A stretch of DNA of 49,570 bases from DASWIG01 sp965371445 (lineage in GTDB: Bacteria; Acidobacteriota; Thermoanaerobaculia; Multivoradales; J023): NCBI GenBank assembly GCA_965371445.1, contig CBDUYN010000061.1:1-49570 (forward strand), given 5' to 3'. The notes under the pieces are model-generated. The model ran no database searches and was not told the DNA's origin. It worked only from the letters and a program-made list of their open reading frames with translations. Shown piece by piece: positions 41,956 through 49,570 of this stretch. The position numbers were made by a program, and so were the translations under genes. Position 1 is the first letter of the stretch; each line of letters opens with the position of its first letter.

Positions 41956-42437
41956 GTCTTTTCCTCCAGCAACTCTCTGAGGTGCTTTCTGGCGCGGTGA
42001 ACGCGCATCTTCAAGGCGGACTTGCGAATCCCCAGGACCCGGGCGGCGCCGGCCAGGTCGAGCTCGCCGCTGGCGACGAGGACGAGCGCTTCGCGCTCCC
42101 GCTCGCCGAGGCGGGCGAGGTGCTCAAGCGTCCCCTGCAGCTCGCTTCTCGCGATCGTCCGCGCCTCGGGATCGGGAGCGGTGTCGCGCCGCTGGAAAAG
42201 CGTCTCCAGCGGCTGAAGCAAGCTGCGGCGCAAGAGCGCCCGGCCCAACCGTCGCTGCGCCACCTTGAAAACGAACGCCTCCGGCGAGTCCGGCGGACCG
42301 TGCCGCCGCCACCGGGTGACGAGCGCGGTCAGAGCCTCCTGCGCCGCCTCCTCGCCAAGCGAGGAGTCCGCGGAGCGGCCGACGCAGTAGCGCAGGAGAC
42401 TCGGAGCCAGGTCGTGGAGGGTCGTTTCAAGGTCCAT
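41880..42437 (-). CDS. ECF-type RNA polymerase sigma factor
   Basis: The 185-residue sigma factor has region 2 (LHDLAPSLLRYCVGRSADSS, EEAAQEALTALVTRWRRHGP, PEAFVFKVAQRRLGRALLRR) and region 4 (LARLGEREREALVLVASGEL, then the helix-turn-helix LAGAARVLGIRKSALKMRVH). I chose ATG 42437 because the homology begins there; longer in-frame starts exist up to 42527, inside the 3' end of the sulfatase-like gene. No strong ribosome site precedes it. The last 25 residues (TTRATTRSSTSGSAASS) are low-complexity because they overlap the start of the anti-sigma candidate. Confidence 0.85.
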   Translation of the reverse strand: MDLETTLHDLAPSLLRYCVGRSADSSLGEEAAQEALTALVTRWRRHGPPDSPEAFVFKVAQRRLGRALLRRSLLQPLETLFQRRDTAPDPEARTIARSELQGTLEHLARLGEREREALVLVASGELDLAGAARVLGIRKSALKMRVHRARKHLRELLEEKTWNDTTRATTRSSTSGSAASSSPIR

Positions 42438-42498
42438 CGTGAGTGAAGTACCCGCCACGGCCGAACGGTAACGCCACGCCGCGTTTTTTCGTAAGGCC

Positions 42499-44754
42499 TC
42501 AGTTGCCCAGGTAGCCGAGCGCCTCAAGCATCTTCCGCTGCGCCTCGGAGATATCCCCCTCCCGCACCCCGGCGCGCAGCTTGTCGTCTTCCTTGATGGC
42601 GCGGCTCAGGAGCACCATCAACCCGGCGTGGAGAAGCGGATGCTCGGCGATCAGGTCGCGCTCTTCGCCCGGATCCGCCTGGACGTCGTAGAGCTCCGGC
42701 AGGCGTCCCTCCTGGATGATGGCCTTGAAGCGCCGGGTCCGTACCCCGAAGTAGGGAAAAGCGGCGTGGGCCGAGCGCAGGAAGAGGACGCGCTCGCCGC
42801 CCGAGGCCGGCGCCAGGAGGTCTTGTCCGCGGACCTGGGCGGGGGCGTCGAGCCCGAGCCGGCGGTCGATCGTGGCGACGACGTCGGCGAGGCCCACCAT
42901 GCGGTCGGTGGCGACGCCTTGCGCCGTCCACGACGCCGGGAGCTTCACGACGAGCGGCACGCGCAGCATCTCGCCGTAGAGCGTCGTGTTGTGGCCGATC
43001 CAGCCGTGCTCCATGAAGGCCTCGCCGTGGTCCGAGGTCACGACGACGAGAGCGTCGTCATAGATCCCCGCGCCGCGAAGCGCCGCGAGCACCTCGCCGA
43101 CGGCGGCGTCGCCGCGGCGCAGGTTGCCGTCGTAGAGCGCGACGAGCTCCTCCAGGTCGGCCTCGTCGAGCGTGACCTCCTTGGCGTAGATGGCATGGGC
43201 GAGGTCGCGGTCGGGATTGACCGGCCCGGCGTAGGACGGATCGCCGAAGAGGTCGAACTCCGGCGTCGGGTCGTAGGGCTCGTGCGGCGGCACGTAGTGA
43301 AGCATGAGGAAAAGCGGCCGTTCGGCGCTTTTCGCCGCGAGGAGCTTCGTGACCTCGCCGGTGATCTGGCCCGGATCCGTGTCCCAGATCTCATGGAATT
43401 GCTCGTAGCCGCGCTCCATGCCGGTGACCGTCGAGTTGTTGGGGTTGCCCGTGTAGCCCACGGTCAGGTAGCCCGCGGCAGCGAGGCGCTCGGCCAGGGT
43501 CTCGACCTCGGCGCCTAAAAAGAGGTGCTTGCCGATCAGCCCGTGCTGGACGTAGGAAAGGCCGGTCAGAAGGCTCGGCATCGAGCACACCGTGTAGGAG
43601 CACTCGGCGACGGCATGGGTAAAAACGAGCGACTCGCGGCCCAGGCGGTCGATCTCCGGCGTCGTGTCGCGGGAGTAGCCGTAGAGGCCGAAGTGGTCGG
43701 CGCGCGCCGCGTCGAGGACGATCAGGACGACATGAGGACGCCCGGCCGGCGGCTTGACCTCCTCCGTCGCCTCGCGCCCCGTCGCTTCCTCGCTCACGAG
43801 CCGCGGGCGCCGTAGGAGGAAGCGGTTGCCCGGGGCCAGCACGGCGGTAAAGAAGAGGAAGGCCTGCGAGCCGCGGTAAGCCTCCAGGGGAATCCGGTGA
43901 AGGGTGTCGTCGCCGGTGTCGCCGTCGAGCTCGAAGGCGACCTGCTCGCGGCCTTCGAGGTCGAGGACTCCGGCGCTAAGCGTCATCTCGCGGCTCCTCA
44001 TGAAGCGGCGCAGGGCCTTCGTTTCGATCTCGACGGCGACGTCGCCCGGGCCGACCTCGATCGGCACGACGTAGCTCCCCGGCGCCGCCAGCAGCAGCGT
44101 CTCCCGTTCCTCCTGGACGAGAAAGCCTGTCCCCCGCCGCTCCTCGCCGGGCTCCTCGTCCGGCGGTAGAAGGCCGAGCCGTTCGAAGGCCAGGGCCAGA
44201 GGACGGTCGTCGTGTCCCTCAATGCCCTCGATGTGGAAGCCGTAGACGAGCTCGAGCTCGTTCATCCCGGGGCGCAGCGCGTCGACCGGGAGGGCGAAGC
44301 GGCGCTCGAGCCAGTCGCGGGGGACGTTCCAGGACTCGACGTCGCGGCCGTTCAACCGGACGGTGACCGACTGGGTGCGCCCCTGGGGGTCGTCGGCCGC
44401 CATGGCGCGGAGAAAAAAGTCGTAGGGCTTGACGCTCGGCAGGTAAAAGCGCAGGCGGGTCGACTCTCCGAGGCCCCAGGCGCCCCAGTCCTCGGGTCCG
44501 CCCCAGCCGTCCTCGATCACAAGGTAGCGGGTCGCCGGCACGCGCCAGGCGTCGTTCAACTGCTGCGCGGCGCGCTCGACGTAGAGGTCGCGGACGTCGA
44601 TCCACAGAGCGCTGGAGAAAAAGGCCCCGCGGGCGAGCTCTGCCGTGAAGGGACGGCCGATGCGCTCGGCCGCCGGCTCCTGGCAGGCGTTCCAGATCGC
44701 CGCGGCGGTGAGGACGAAGGGTAAAACGAGGCGGCTGGCGAGGCGGCGGCTCAT
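42499..44754 (-). CDS. Sulfatase-superfamily protein with Thr at the nucleophile position
   Basis: This 751-residue exported protein (signal SRRLASRLVLPFVLTAAAIW) has an unusual 330-residue N-terminal beta-rich part (PATRYLVIEDGWGG, TQSVTVRLNGRDVESWNVPR) followed by an alkaline-phosphatase/sulfatase fold: VVLIVLDAARADHFGLYGYS, then YTVCSMPSLLTGLSYVQHG, VVVTSDHGEAFMEHGW and the end MLEALGYLGN. Aligned on LLTG, the cysteine of the sulfatase CxPSR motif corresponds to Thr in TVCSM, and the Arg is absent, so formylglycine chemistry is unlikely; a phosphatase or phosphotransferase is more plausible. The start at 44754 gives the signal peptide; an upstream in-frame ATG at 44838 does not. Confidence 0.8.
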   Translation of the reverse strand: MSRRLASRLVLPFVLTAAAIWNACQEPAAERIGRPFTAELARGAFFSSALWIDVRDLYVERAAQQLNDAWRVPATRYLVIEDGWGGPEDWGAWGLGESTRLRFYLPSVKPYDFFLRAMAADDPQGRTQSVTVRLNGRDVESWNVPRDWLERRFALPVDALRPGMNELELVYGFHIEGIEGHDDRPLALAFERLGLLPPDEEPGEERRGTGFLVQEERETLLLAAPGSYVVPIEVGPGDVAVEIETKALRRFMRSREMTLSAGVLDLEGREQVAFELDGDTGDDTLHRIPLEAYRGSQAFLFFTAVLAPGNRFLLRRPRLVSEEATGREATEEVKPPAGRPHVVLIVLDAARADHFGLYGYSRDTTPEIDRLGRESLVFTHAVAECSYTVCSMPSLLTGLSYVQHGLIGKHLFLGAEVETLAERLAAAGYLTVGYTGNPNNSTVTGMERGYEQFHEIWDTDPGQITGEVTKLLAAKSAERPLFLMLHYVPPHEPYDPTPEFDLFGDPSYAGPVNPDRDLAHAIYAKEVTLDEADLEELVALYDGNLRRGDAAVGEVLAALRGAGIYDDALVVVTSDHGEAFMEHGWIGHNTTLYGEMLRVPLVVKLPASWTAQGVATDRMVGLADVVATIDRRLGLDAPAQVRGQDLLAPASGGERVLFLRSAHAAFPYFGVRTRRFKAIIQEGRLPELYDVQADPGEERDLIAEHPLLHAGLMVLLSRAIKEDDKLRAGVREGDISEAQRKMLEALGYLGN

Positions 44755-44867
44755 GGGTCGACCGGTTGCTGTAGAGGGGAAGAAAGTCCAGAATGGGCGC
44801 ACCTTCACGCTTGAAGTGAAGTCTGCGATGGCTCTCATTCAAACACGGTATTCACCACGGAGGCCCC

Positions 44868-47800
44868 GTGATCGGCAGACGATATCAGATCCTCGACGAG
44901 CTCGGCAGTGGCGGGATGGGGACCGTCTACCGTGCCCACGACCGTCTGAGCGGCTGGCAGGTCGCCCTGAAGCAGGTGCACGCGACCGCGGTCGAGATCT
45001 CCTTTTCCGGTGCGCGCCGGATCACGGACACGATGGACTCGCGGGCCTCCGAGGAGCAGCGGCTGGCGTTGGCGCGGGAGTTTCGCCTTCTCGCGTCGCT
45101 TCGGCACCCGAACATCATCAGCGTCCTCGACTACGGCTTCGACGACGACCGGCATCCCTTCTACACGATGGAGGTGCTCGACGAGCCCCTGACGCTGCTT
45201 GAAGCGGGCGAAGGACAGCCGCTCGCCACCCAGGTCGACCTGCTGCTCCAGACGCTCCACGCGCTCGCCTACCTCCACCGGCGTGGCGTGATCCACCGCG
45301 ACGTCAAGCCGTCGAACGTCCTCGTCGAGAATCGGAGGGTCAAGCTCCTCGACTTCGGGATCTCGGAGCTGCGTGGCCGCACGAAAGGCGATTCCCGGGT
45401 GAGCGGCTCGGTCCCCTACCTCGCCCCGGAGGTCTTGCAGCAGCAGCCGTTCGACCAGTCCTCGGACCTCTACTCGGTCGGGGTGATCGCCTACGAGCTA
45501 CTCGCGGGACGACACCCCTACGCCGGCGCCTCGATCCCGGTGATGATGATGAAAGCGGTGCGCGAGGCCCCGGTCATCTCGACGAGCGACTTCGACGCCA
45601 GGTTGATTCCGGTGCTCCAGCGCCTCCTGGCCACGGATCCGGCGGATCGCTGCAGGACGGCCGACGAGGTGATTCGCGACCTCACGCAGGCGACGGGGCT
45701 CTCGCTCCAGGAAGGGACCTCGGCGATCCGCGACAGCTACCTCCAGGCGGCCCGCCTGGTGGGCCGCGACCGGGAGATGGAGAAGCTGACGGGCCTCGTC
45801 AAGGAAGCGATCGCGGGCCGCGGCAACGTGATGCTCGTCTCCGGCGAGGGGGGCGTCGGCAAGTCGCGCCTGATGGACGAGCTGCGCACGGTCTGTCTCG
45901 TCGAGGGGGCGCAGGTTTTAAACGGCCATGCCGTCGGTACCCAGGGCGGCCCCTACCACATGTGGCGCGCCATCCTGCGGTGGCTGTGCCTCCTCACCGA
46001 GGTCGACGACCCTTCCGCCTCGGTTTTGAAACCCCTGGTGGCCGACGTCGAGGAGCTCCTGGGCCGCGAGGTCGACGACCCCGAGGAGCTCGATCCGCAG
46101 GCCGCGCAGCAGCGTTTCTTCGTGACGGTGGAAAACCTCTTCAGCCGTCTCGAGCAGCCGGTGGTGGTCGTCCTGGAGGATTTCCATCGGGCGATGAGCT
46201 CGGGTGTTCAGCTCCTGGCGCAGCTCCAGCAGGTGGTAGGCCAGTTGCCGATCCTTCTCGTCGCTACGTTCCGCGACGACGAGCGGCCGGACCTGGTCGA
46301 GGAGATCCCGGGAGCCCTGCACCTACGCCTGGACCGTCTGGGCGGCGACTCGATCGCGGAGCTCTCGGAGTCGATGCTGGGCGAGGCCGGCAAGAGACCG
46401 GAGATCCTGGAGCTCTTGCAGCGCGAGACCGAGGGCAACGCGCTTTTCCTCGTCGAGGTGGTGCGGGCGTTGGCCGAAGAGGCCGGCGGCCTCGCCGCGG
46501 TCGCCGACGCGCCGCTGCCCGAGCAGATCTCGACCGGCGGCATCGAGCGCATCCTCCAGCGGCGGCTCGGCCGGGTGCCGCGCGGGGACCGGGCGCTGCT
46601 GCGTCAGGCTGCGGTCCTGGGGCGCGAGCTCGACCTCAAGCTGCTCGAAGCGCTCGCCGGCGGCAAAGACCTGGAACGGTGGCTCAAGACCTGCTCCGAC
46701 GCCGCCGTCCTCGAGGTGCACGACGGGCATTGGCGTCTGACGAACGAGCGTCTGCGGGAGCGGTTGATTCACGACATGGCGGCGAGCGAGCTGCGGGAGG
46801 CGCACCGGCAGGCGGCGGAGGCAATCGCCGCGGTCTACGGCGACCTGCCGCAGCGCGTCGCGGCCCTCGCCCATCACTGGCGCGAAGCGGCGGACGTCGC
46901 CGATCCCGACGCGACTGCACAAGCGGTCACTTTCCTGGAGCGCGCCGGAGCCGCCGCGATGGCGCAATGCTTCAACGAGGAAGCGGAAGAGCTCCTCGTC
47001 GGGAGCCTGAAGCTGCTCGGGACTCTTCCTTCGACGCCGGAGCGCCAGCGCCAGGAGATCCGGATCCAGGTCGACCTGGGTGCCGCGTGCCTGATGCGCA
47101 AAGGCTTCACGGCGCCGGAGGTCGGCCAGGCCTTCGGACGGGCCAAGAGCCTTTGCGACGAGACGGGCGAGACCTCGCAGCTCGTGCCGGCCCTCTTGGG
47201 GCTGTGGCGTTTCTACATCGTCCGTGGCGAGCTCGACACCACCCGCGACCTGGCGAAACAGATGCTCGCTCACGCCAAGGAGAGCGGCAACATGGCGAAC
47301 CTGGTGCTCGCTCGCTACGTGATGGGGACGACGCTCCTTTTCCCCGGCGAAACCGAGCCGGCCTGGCGGGAGCTCAAGGAGGCCATCGAGCTTTACGAGA
47401 CGCTCCACGCCGACTCGCAGCGCGAGGTGGCGGCGGCGGCGTTTTTCCTCGGTCAGAATCCGGGTGTGGCGGCCTACGACTACGCGAGCTGGGCCCTCTG
47501 GTGTCTGGGCTATCCCGACACCGCGATGGAGAAAAACCGCCTCGGCCTCGCTCTCGCCGACGAGCTGAAGCATCCCTTCAGCCAGTCGTTTGCCCGCACC
47601 CTCGTCACCTGGCTCCAGATCCTGCGCCGCGACGACGCCGCGGCGGAGAAGGCGGCCGAGGAGTCCGTCGAGCTCGCCAAGGCCCAGGGGTTCCCTTATT
47701 TCCTGGCCGTGAGCTCGATTTTTCAGGGCTGGGCGATGGCCCGCAAAGGCCAGGTCGAGGAGGGGATCGCCCGTATCGAAAAGATTCTCGAGGGTCTGCG

Positions 47801-48218
47801 CGCGGCGGGCTCGGAGCTTTTTCGTCCGTTCTTCATGTCGCTGCTCGCCGAGGCCTACGGTCTGGCGCTACGTCCCGGGGACGGGCTCGAGGCGATCGAA
47901 GAGGCGCTCGAGGACCTCGACCGACGGGGCGGCGGTTGGTGGGAGCCGGAGATCTATCGCCAGCGAGGCGAGCTTTACCTCGCGATGCCGACGCCGGACC
48001 GCGAGCGGGCGGAAAACGCCTTCCTGAAAGCGCTTCACACGGCGCGTTTCCGCAAGGAACGAGCCCTGGAGCTGCGCGCCAGCATGAGCCTGGTCGAGCT
48101 GTGGCGCGACGACGAGGACCGCTACACGAAGGCCCACGCTACCTTGAAGGCGCTTTACGAAAGCTACGACGAGGGTTTCGAGACGGCGGACCTCATTGAG
48201 GCGAAACGGCTTTTGTGA
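44868..48218 (+). CDS. PknK-like Ser/Thr kinase with AAA ATPase and TPR domains
   Basis: The 1116-residue cytosolic protein starts at GTG with GGAGG close upstream. Residues 1-265 are a Hanks-type kinase: DELGSGGMGTVYRAHD, VALKQVH, VIHRDVKPSNVLV, LLDFGISEL, YLAPEVLQQ. Residues about 295-560 are an AAA-type ATPase as in PknK, MalT and adenylate cyclase-linked proteins: VGRDREMEKLTGLV, Walker A GEGGVGKSRL (about residue 326), Walker B VVVVLEDFHRA (about 432), then EGNALFLVEVVRAL. The remaining 550 residues are helical TPR-like repeats. Such proteins combine phosphorylation with ATP-gated protein binding; the target is unknown. It has no membrane helix and is divergent from the sulfatase-like gene. 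Confidence 0.9.
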   Translation: MIGRRYQILDELGSGGMGTVYRAHDRLSGWQVALKQVHATAVEISFSGARRITDTMDSRASEEQRLALAREFRLLASLRHPNIISVLDYGFDDDRHPFYTMEVLDEPLTLLEAGEGQPLATQVDLLLQTLHALAYLHRRGVIHRDVKPSNVLVENRRVKLLDFGISELRGRTKGDSRVSGSVPYLAPEVLQQQPFDQSSDLYSVGVIAYELLAGRHPYAGASIPVMMMKAVREAPVISTSDFDARLIPVLQRLLATDPADRCRTADEVIRDLTQATGLSLQEGTSAIRDSYLQAARLVGRDREMEKLTGLVKEAIAGRGNVMLVSGEGGVGKSRLMDELRTVCLVEGAQVLNGHAVGTQGGPYHMWRAILRWLCLLTEVDDPSASVLKPLVADVEELLGREVDDPEELDPQAAQQRFFVTVENLFSRLEQPVVVVLEDFHRAMSSGVQLLAQLQQVVGQLPILLVATFRDDERPDLVEEIPGALHLRLDRLGGDSIAELSESMLGEAGKRPEILELLQRETEGNALFLVEVVRALAEEAGGLAAVADAPLPEQISTGGIERILQRRLGRVPRGDRALLRQAAVLGRELDLKLLEALAGGKDLERWLKTCSDAAVLEVHDGHWRLTNERLRERLIHDMAASELREAHRQAAEAIAAVYGDLPQRVAALAHHWREAADVADPDATAQAVTFLERAGAAAMAQCFNEEAEELLVGSLKLLGTLPSTPERQRQEIRIQVDLGAACLMRKGFTAPEVGQAFGRAKSLCDETGETSQLVPALLGLWRFYIVRGELDTTRDLAKQMLAHAKESGNMANLVLARYVMGTTLLFPGETEPAWRELKEAIELYETLHADSQREVAAAAFFLGQNPGVAAYDYASWALWCLGYPDTAMEKNRLGLALADELKHPFSQSFARTLVTWLQILRRDDAAAEKAAEESVELAKAQGFPYFLAVSSIFQGWAMARKGQVEEGIARIEKILEGLRAAGSELFRPFFMSLLAEAYGLALRPGDGLEAIEEALEDLDRRGGGWWEPEIYRQRGELYLAMPTPDRERAENAFLKALHTARFRKERALELRASMSLVELWRDDEDRYTKAHATLKALYESYDEGFETADLIEAKRLL

Positions 48219-48327
48219 GCGGACTTTCTCGCGGAAGCAACTCGAAGCTCAAGGTGTTGACGTAGAAGTCGATGGCCTCGTCGTAGTCGTTTACGACGAC
48301 TGCTCTCAGGGCTAGAGATTGCTTCAT
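48193..48327 (-). pseudogene. VOC/glyoxalase-family N-terminal fragment
   Basis: A 44-codon minus-strand frame reads LRAVVVNDYDEAIDFYVNTL then SFELLPRE and stops inside the 3' end of the kinase gene. This is the first strand and helix of a vicinal-oxygen-chelate (glyoxalase-like) domain, which normally runs about 120 residues. The rest is absent, so the kinase gene and this relic meet at a deletion or rearrangement point near 48218-48240. Confidence 0.7.
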
Positions 48328-48389
48328 CCGTTTGTACCTGTACGCGCTCAGATCGTCGTCTCGACACCCGACACCCTAACGGTCAGCGA

Positions 48390-49043
48390 TCACCCGCGGC
48401 GCACACCGGTGGCGACCAGCAGATCCGCCGCCCGCCGCAACGCCTTCGCCGCCTTGGCGCTCGCCACGTACCCCGGACGGGTGAACGCGTCGATCTCGAA
48501 CGTGGCCAGCGCGAATCGAAACGCCGTCAGGACGGCCCGGTCGTGCTCCGCGGACGCCTCGTCGAGAGAGCCCTCCTCCAGGCGACGGCACATCGCGCGC
48601 GCCCGCTCCGTGGCGTCGGCCAGGAGGTCGGCGAGGTCCTTTCGCCCCACCAGAAGCGCCGCGATCCGCTCGACGAGGAGATCGAGGGCCTCGGCCACCT
48701 CCGCGACGTCGCTCGTGCCGTCGCTCAGGAGGCCCCGCTGACGGAGCAGTCGCCGCTGGGCCTGGATCCGGCGCCGCCGTCCCCAGATGGCACGGAAGAA
48801 AAACGGCGTCCAGAACGCGGCGATCAAAGTGACGACGTTGAGCGACCAGATCCGGTCAGCGAGCGACACCCCCGGCTGGAACGCCGTCGTCATGAGGTTC
48901 ACGAAGACGAGAAAGGCCGCGAGCGCCGCGAGAACGTAGCCGAAGCGACGCCAGCGGCGCCGCGAGCGGGCGAAGCGCGCTTCGAGCTCGGCGAGCTCTG
49001 CCGCGCTCGCGAGGGGCCTTTTCAAGAGCTTGCGCAGGCTCAT
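48390..49043 (-). CDS. Two-helix membrane protein of unknown function
   Basis: The 217-residue protein has a basic N-terminus (SLRKLLKRPLASAAELAELE), two membrane helices (about 34-54, RFGYVLAALAAFLVFVNLMT; about 67-88, SLNVVTLIAAFWTPFFFRAI) and a helical cytosolic part of about 125 residues rich in Arg, Ala and Leu. I know no named family for it. Its ATG overlaps the stop of the SpoIIE-type phosphatase by four bases, so it probably anchors or partners that enzyme. Confidence 0.7.
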   Translation of the reverse strand: MSLRKLLKRPLASAAELAELEARFARSRRRWRRFGYVLAALAAFLVFVNLMTTAFQPGVSLADRIWSLNVVTLIAAFWTPFFFRAIWGRRRRIQAQRRLLRQRGLLSDGTSDVAEVAEALDLLVERIAALLVGRKDLADLLADATERARAMCRRLEEGSLDEASAEHDRAVLTAFRFALATFEIDAFTRPGYVASAKAAKALRRAADLLVATGVRRG

Positions 49044-49570
49044 GGCTCAAAGGCGACCGCGATCAGGGTCACGTCGTCCTGGACCGACGCCGTGCCCAGG
49101 TGGTTGGTCAGATCGGTGGCGAGGTGTCCGAGGACGTCCTCGGGGTCGTTCGTCTTGACGGCGCGGAACCGTTCGCTGAGCCGTCCCCAACCGTAGGGCT
49201 CGCCGTCCTCGCCCGCCGCCTCGACGTAGCCGTCGGTCAGGAAGAGAAGCAAGTCGCCCGGCTCCAAAGGCTCCTCCCGGACCTCGTAGCTCATCTCGCG
49301 GCGCACGCCCAGGGGATAGCCGGGCTGGACGAGCTCGCGGATCTCGCCGCCGCGCCGCAGGAGCGGATAGACCTGTCCGGCGTTGGCCCAGGTGAGGATG
49401 CGCCGTTCGGTGTCGAGCTCGCAGAGCGCCAGGGTCATGAGCCGCCGCCGTCCCAGGGTGTCGCACATCATGCGGTTGATCTCGGTGAGCGAGCGGTCCA
49501 GGTCGCGGCGCGCCGAGACCTGGAGGTAGAGGGCGCTTTTCGCCATCGACGAGATCATCGAGCTGTCGAG
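49040..49570 (-). CDS. SpoIIE/PP2C-type Ser phosphatase, 3' part (gene runs off the window)
   Basis: The C-terminal 176 residues are visible. They match the SpoIIE/RsbU domain: RDLDRSLTEINRMMCDTLGR, TLALCELDTERRILTWANAG, GYPLGVRREMSYEV, LEPGDLLLFLTDGYVEAAGE (metal-binding DG) and VQDDVTLIAVAFEP (metal-binding DD). The reading frame stays open to the window edge (LDSS before MISSMAKSA), so upstream sensor and catalytic N-terminal parts lie outside. Such phosphatases usually control anti-anti-sigma switches, which would add to the signalling genes here. Confidence 0.9.
   Translation of the reverse strand, partial: LDSSMISSMAKSALYLQVSARRDLDRSLTEINRMMCDTLGRRRLMTLALCELDTERRILTWANAGQVYPLLRRGGEIRELVQPGYPLGVRREMSYEVREEPLEPGDLLLFLTDGYVEAAGEDGEPYGWGRLSERFRAVKTNDPEDVLGHLATDLTNHLGTASVQDDVTLIAVAFEP

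Noticed and set aside
45962..48199. A 745-codon plus-strand frame overlapping the PknK-like gene
   Set aside because: It is Arg/Gly/Pro-rich nonsense in a shifted frame; the overlapping frame carries kinase, Walker and TPR motifs.

Overview
The window is GC-rich bacterial chromosome, with most codons ending in G or C. It looks like an Acidobacteriota-type genome, perhaps near class Thermoanaerobaculia. The pointers are eukaryote-like Ser/Thr kinases carrying TPR or AAA-TPR tails, an ECF sigma factor coupled to a kinase, very large secreted repeat proteins, M14/M36 secreted peptidases, an LpxR-type outer-membrane enzyme (so Gram-negative), and secreted proteins ending in a DGFESGD-like motif. 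This placement is inference; no rRNA or tRNA was recognised.

Layout. 0-3.2 kb is an accessory zone: a Uma2-like nuclease with a 24-bp repeat tail, a haloalkane dehalogenase remnant and a shortened Fic protein on the minus strand. 3.2-14.5 kb is one 3755-residue exported protein with three YD/RHS blocks, BACON-like and ASH-like domains, a seven-repeat propeller and fibronectin-like domains, preceded by a TATAAT box and a structured leader. 14.6-21.4 kb holds a broken NCS1 permease, an M36 peptidase read without a stop into an LpxR lipid A deacylase, an MFS transporter and L-serine dehydratase. 21.4-24.4 kb (minus) holds a SNF2 protein without its motor, VapBC and a Uma2 protein. 24.8-30.4 kb holds a kinase-TPR/ECF sigma pair and a secreted FG-GAP protein with a duplicated unknown domain. 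30.4-31.6 kb holds SNF2 and HupE/UreJ relics and a third Uma2. 31.6-36.0 kb holds a secreted protein of unknown role (minus), a SEC-C protein with a lipoprotein amidohydrolase, and a second VapBC with a palindromic operator. 36.0-44.8 kb is a minus-strand run of six genes: a sulfatase-like protein, ECF sigma, a short membrane anti-sigma candidate, a protein with three STN domains, an M14-like protein without zinc ligands, and an M14 carboxypeptidase. 44.9-49.6 kb holds a PknK-like kinase-ATPase-TPR protein, a VOC relic, a two-helix membrane protein and the C-terminal part of a SpoIIE-type phosphatase.

Three themes stand out. First, signalling: two kinases, two ECF sigmas, a PP2C-type phosphatase and a possible STN-based surface signalling operon. 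Second, secretion and surface biology: a giant RHS protein, peptidases, LpxR and a shared C-terminal motif. Third, gene decay by loss of central segments: Fic, NCS1, SNF2 and HupE all keep both ends and lack the middle, which is either real genome erosion or an assembly problem and should be settled before any of them is interpreted functionally.
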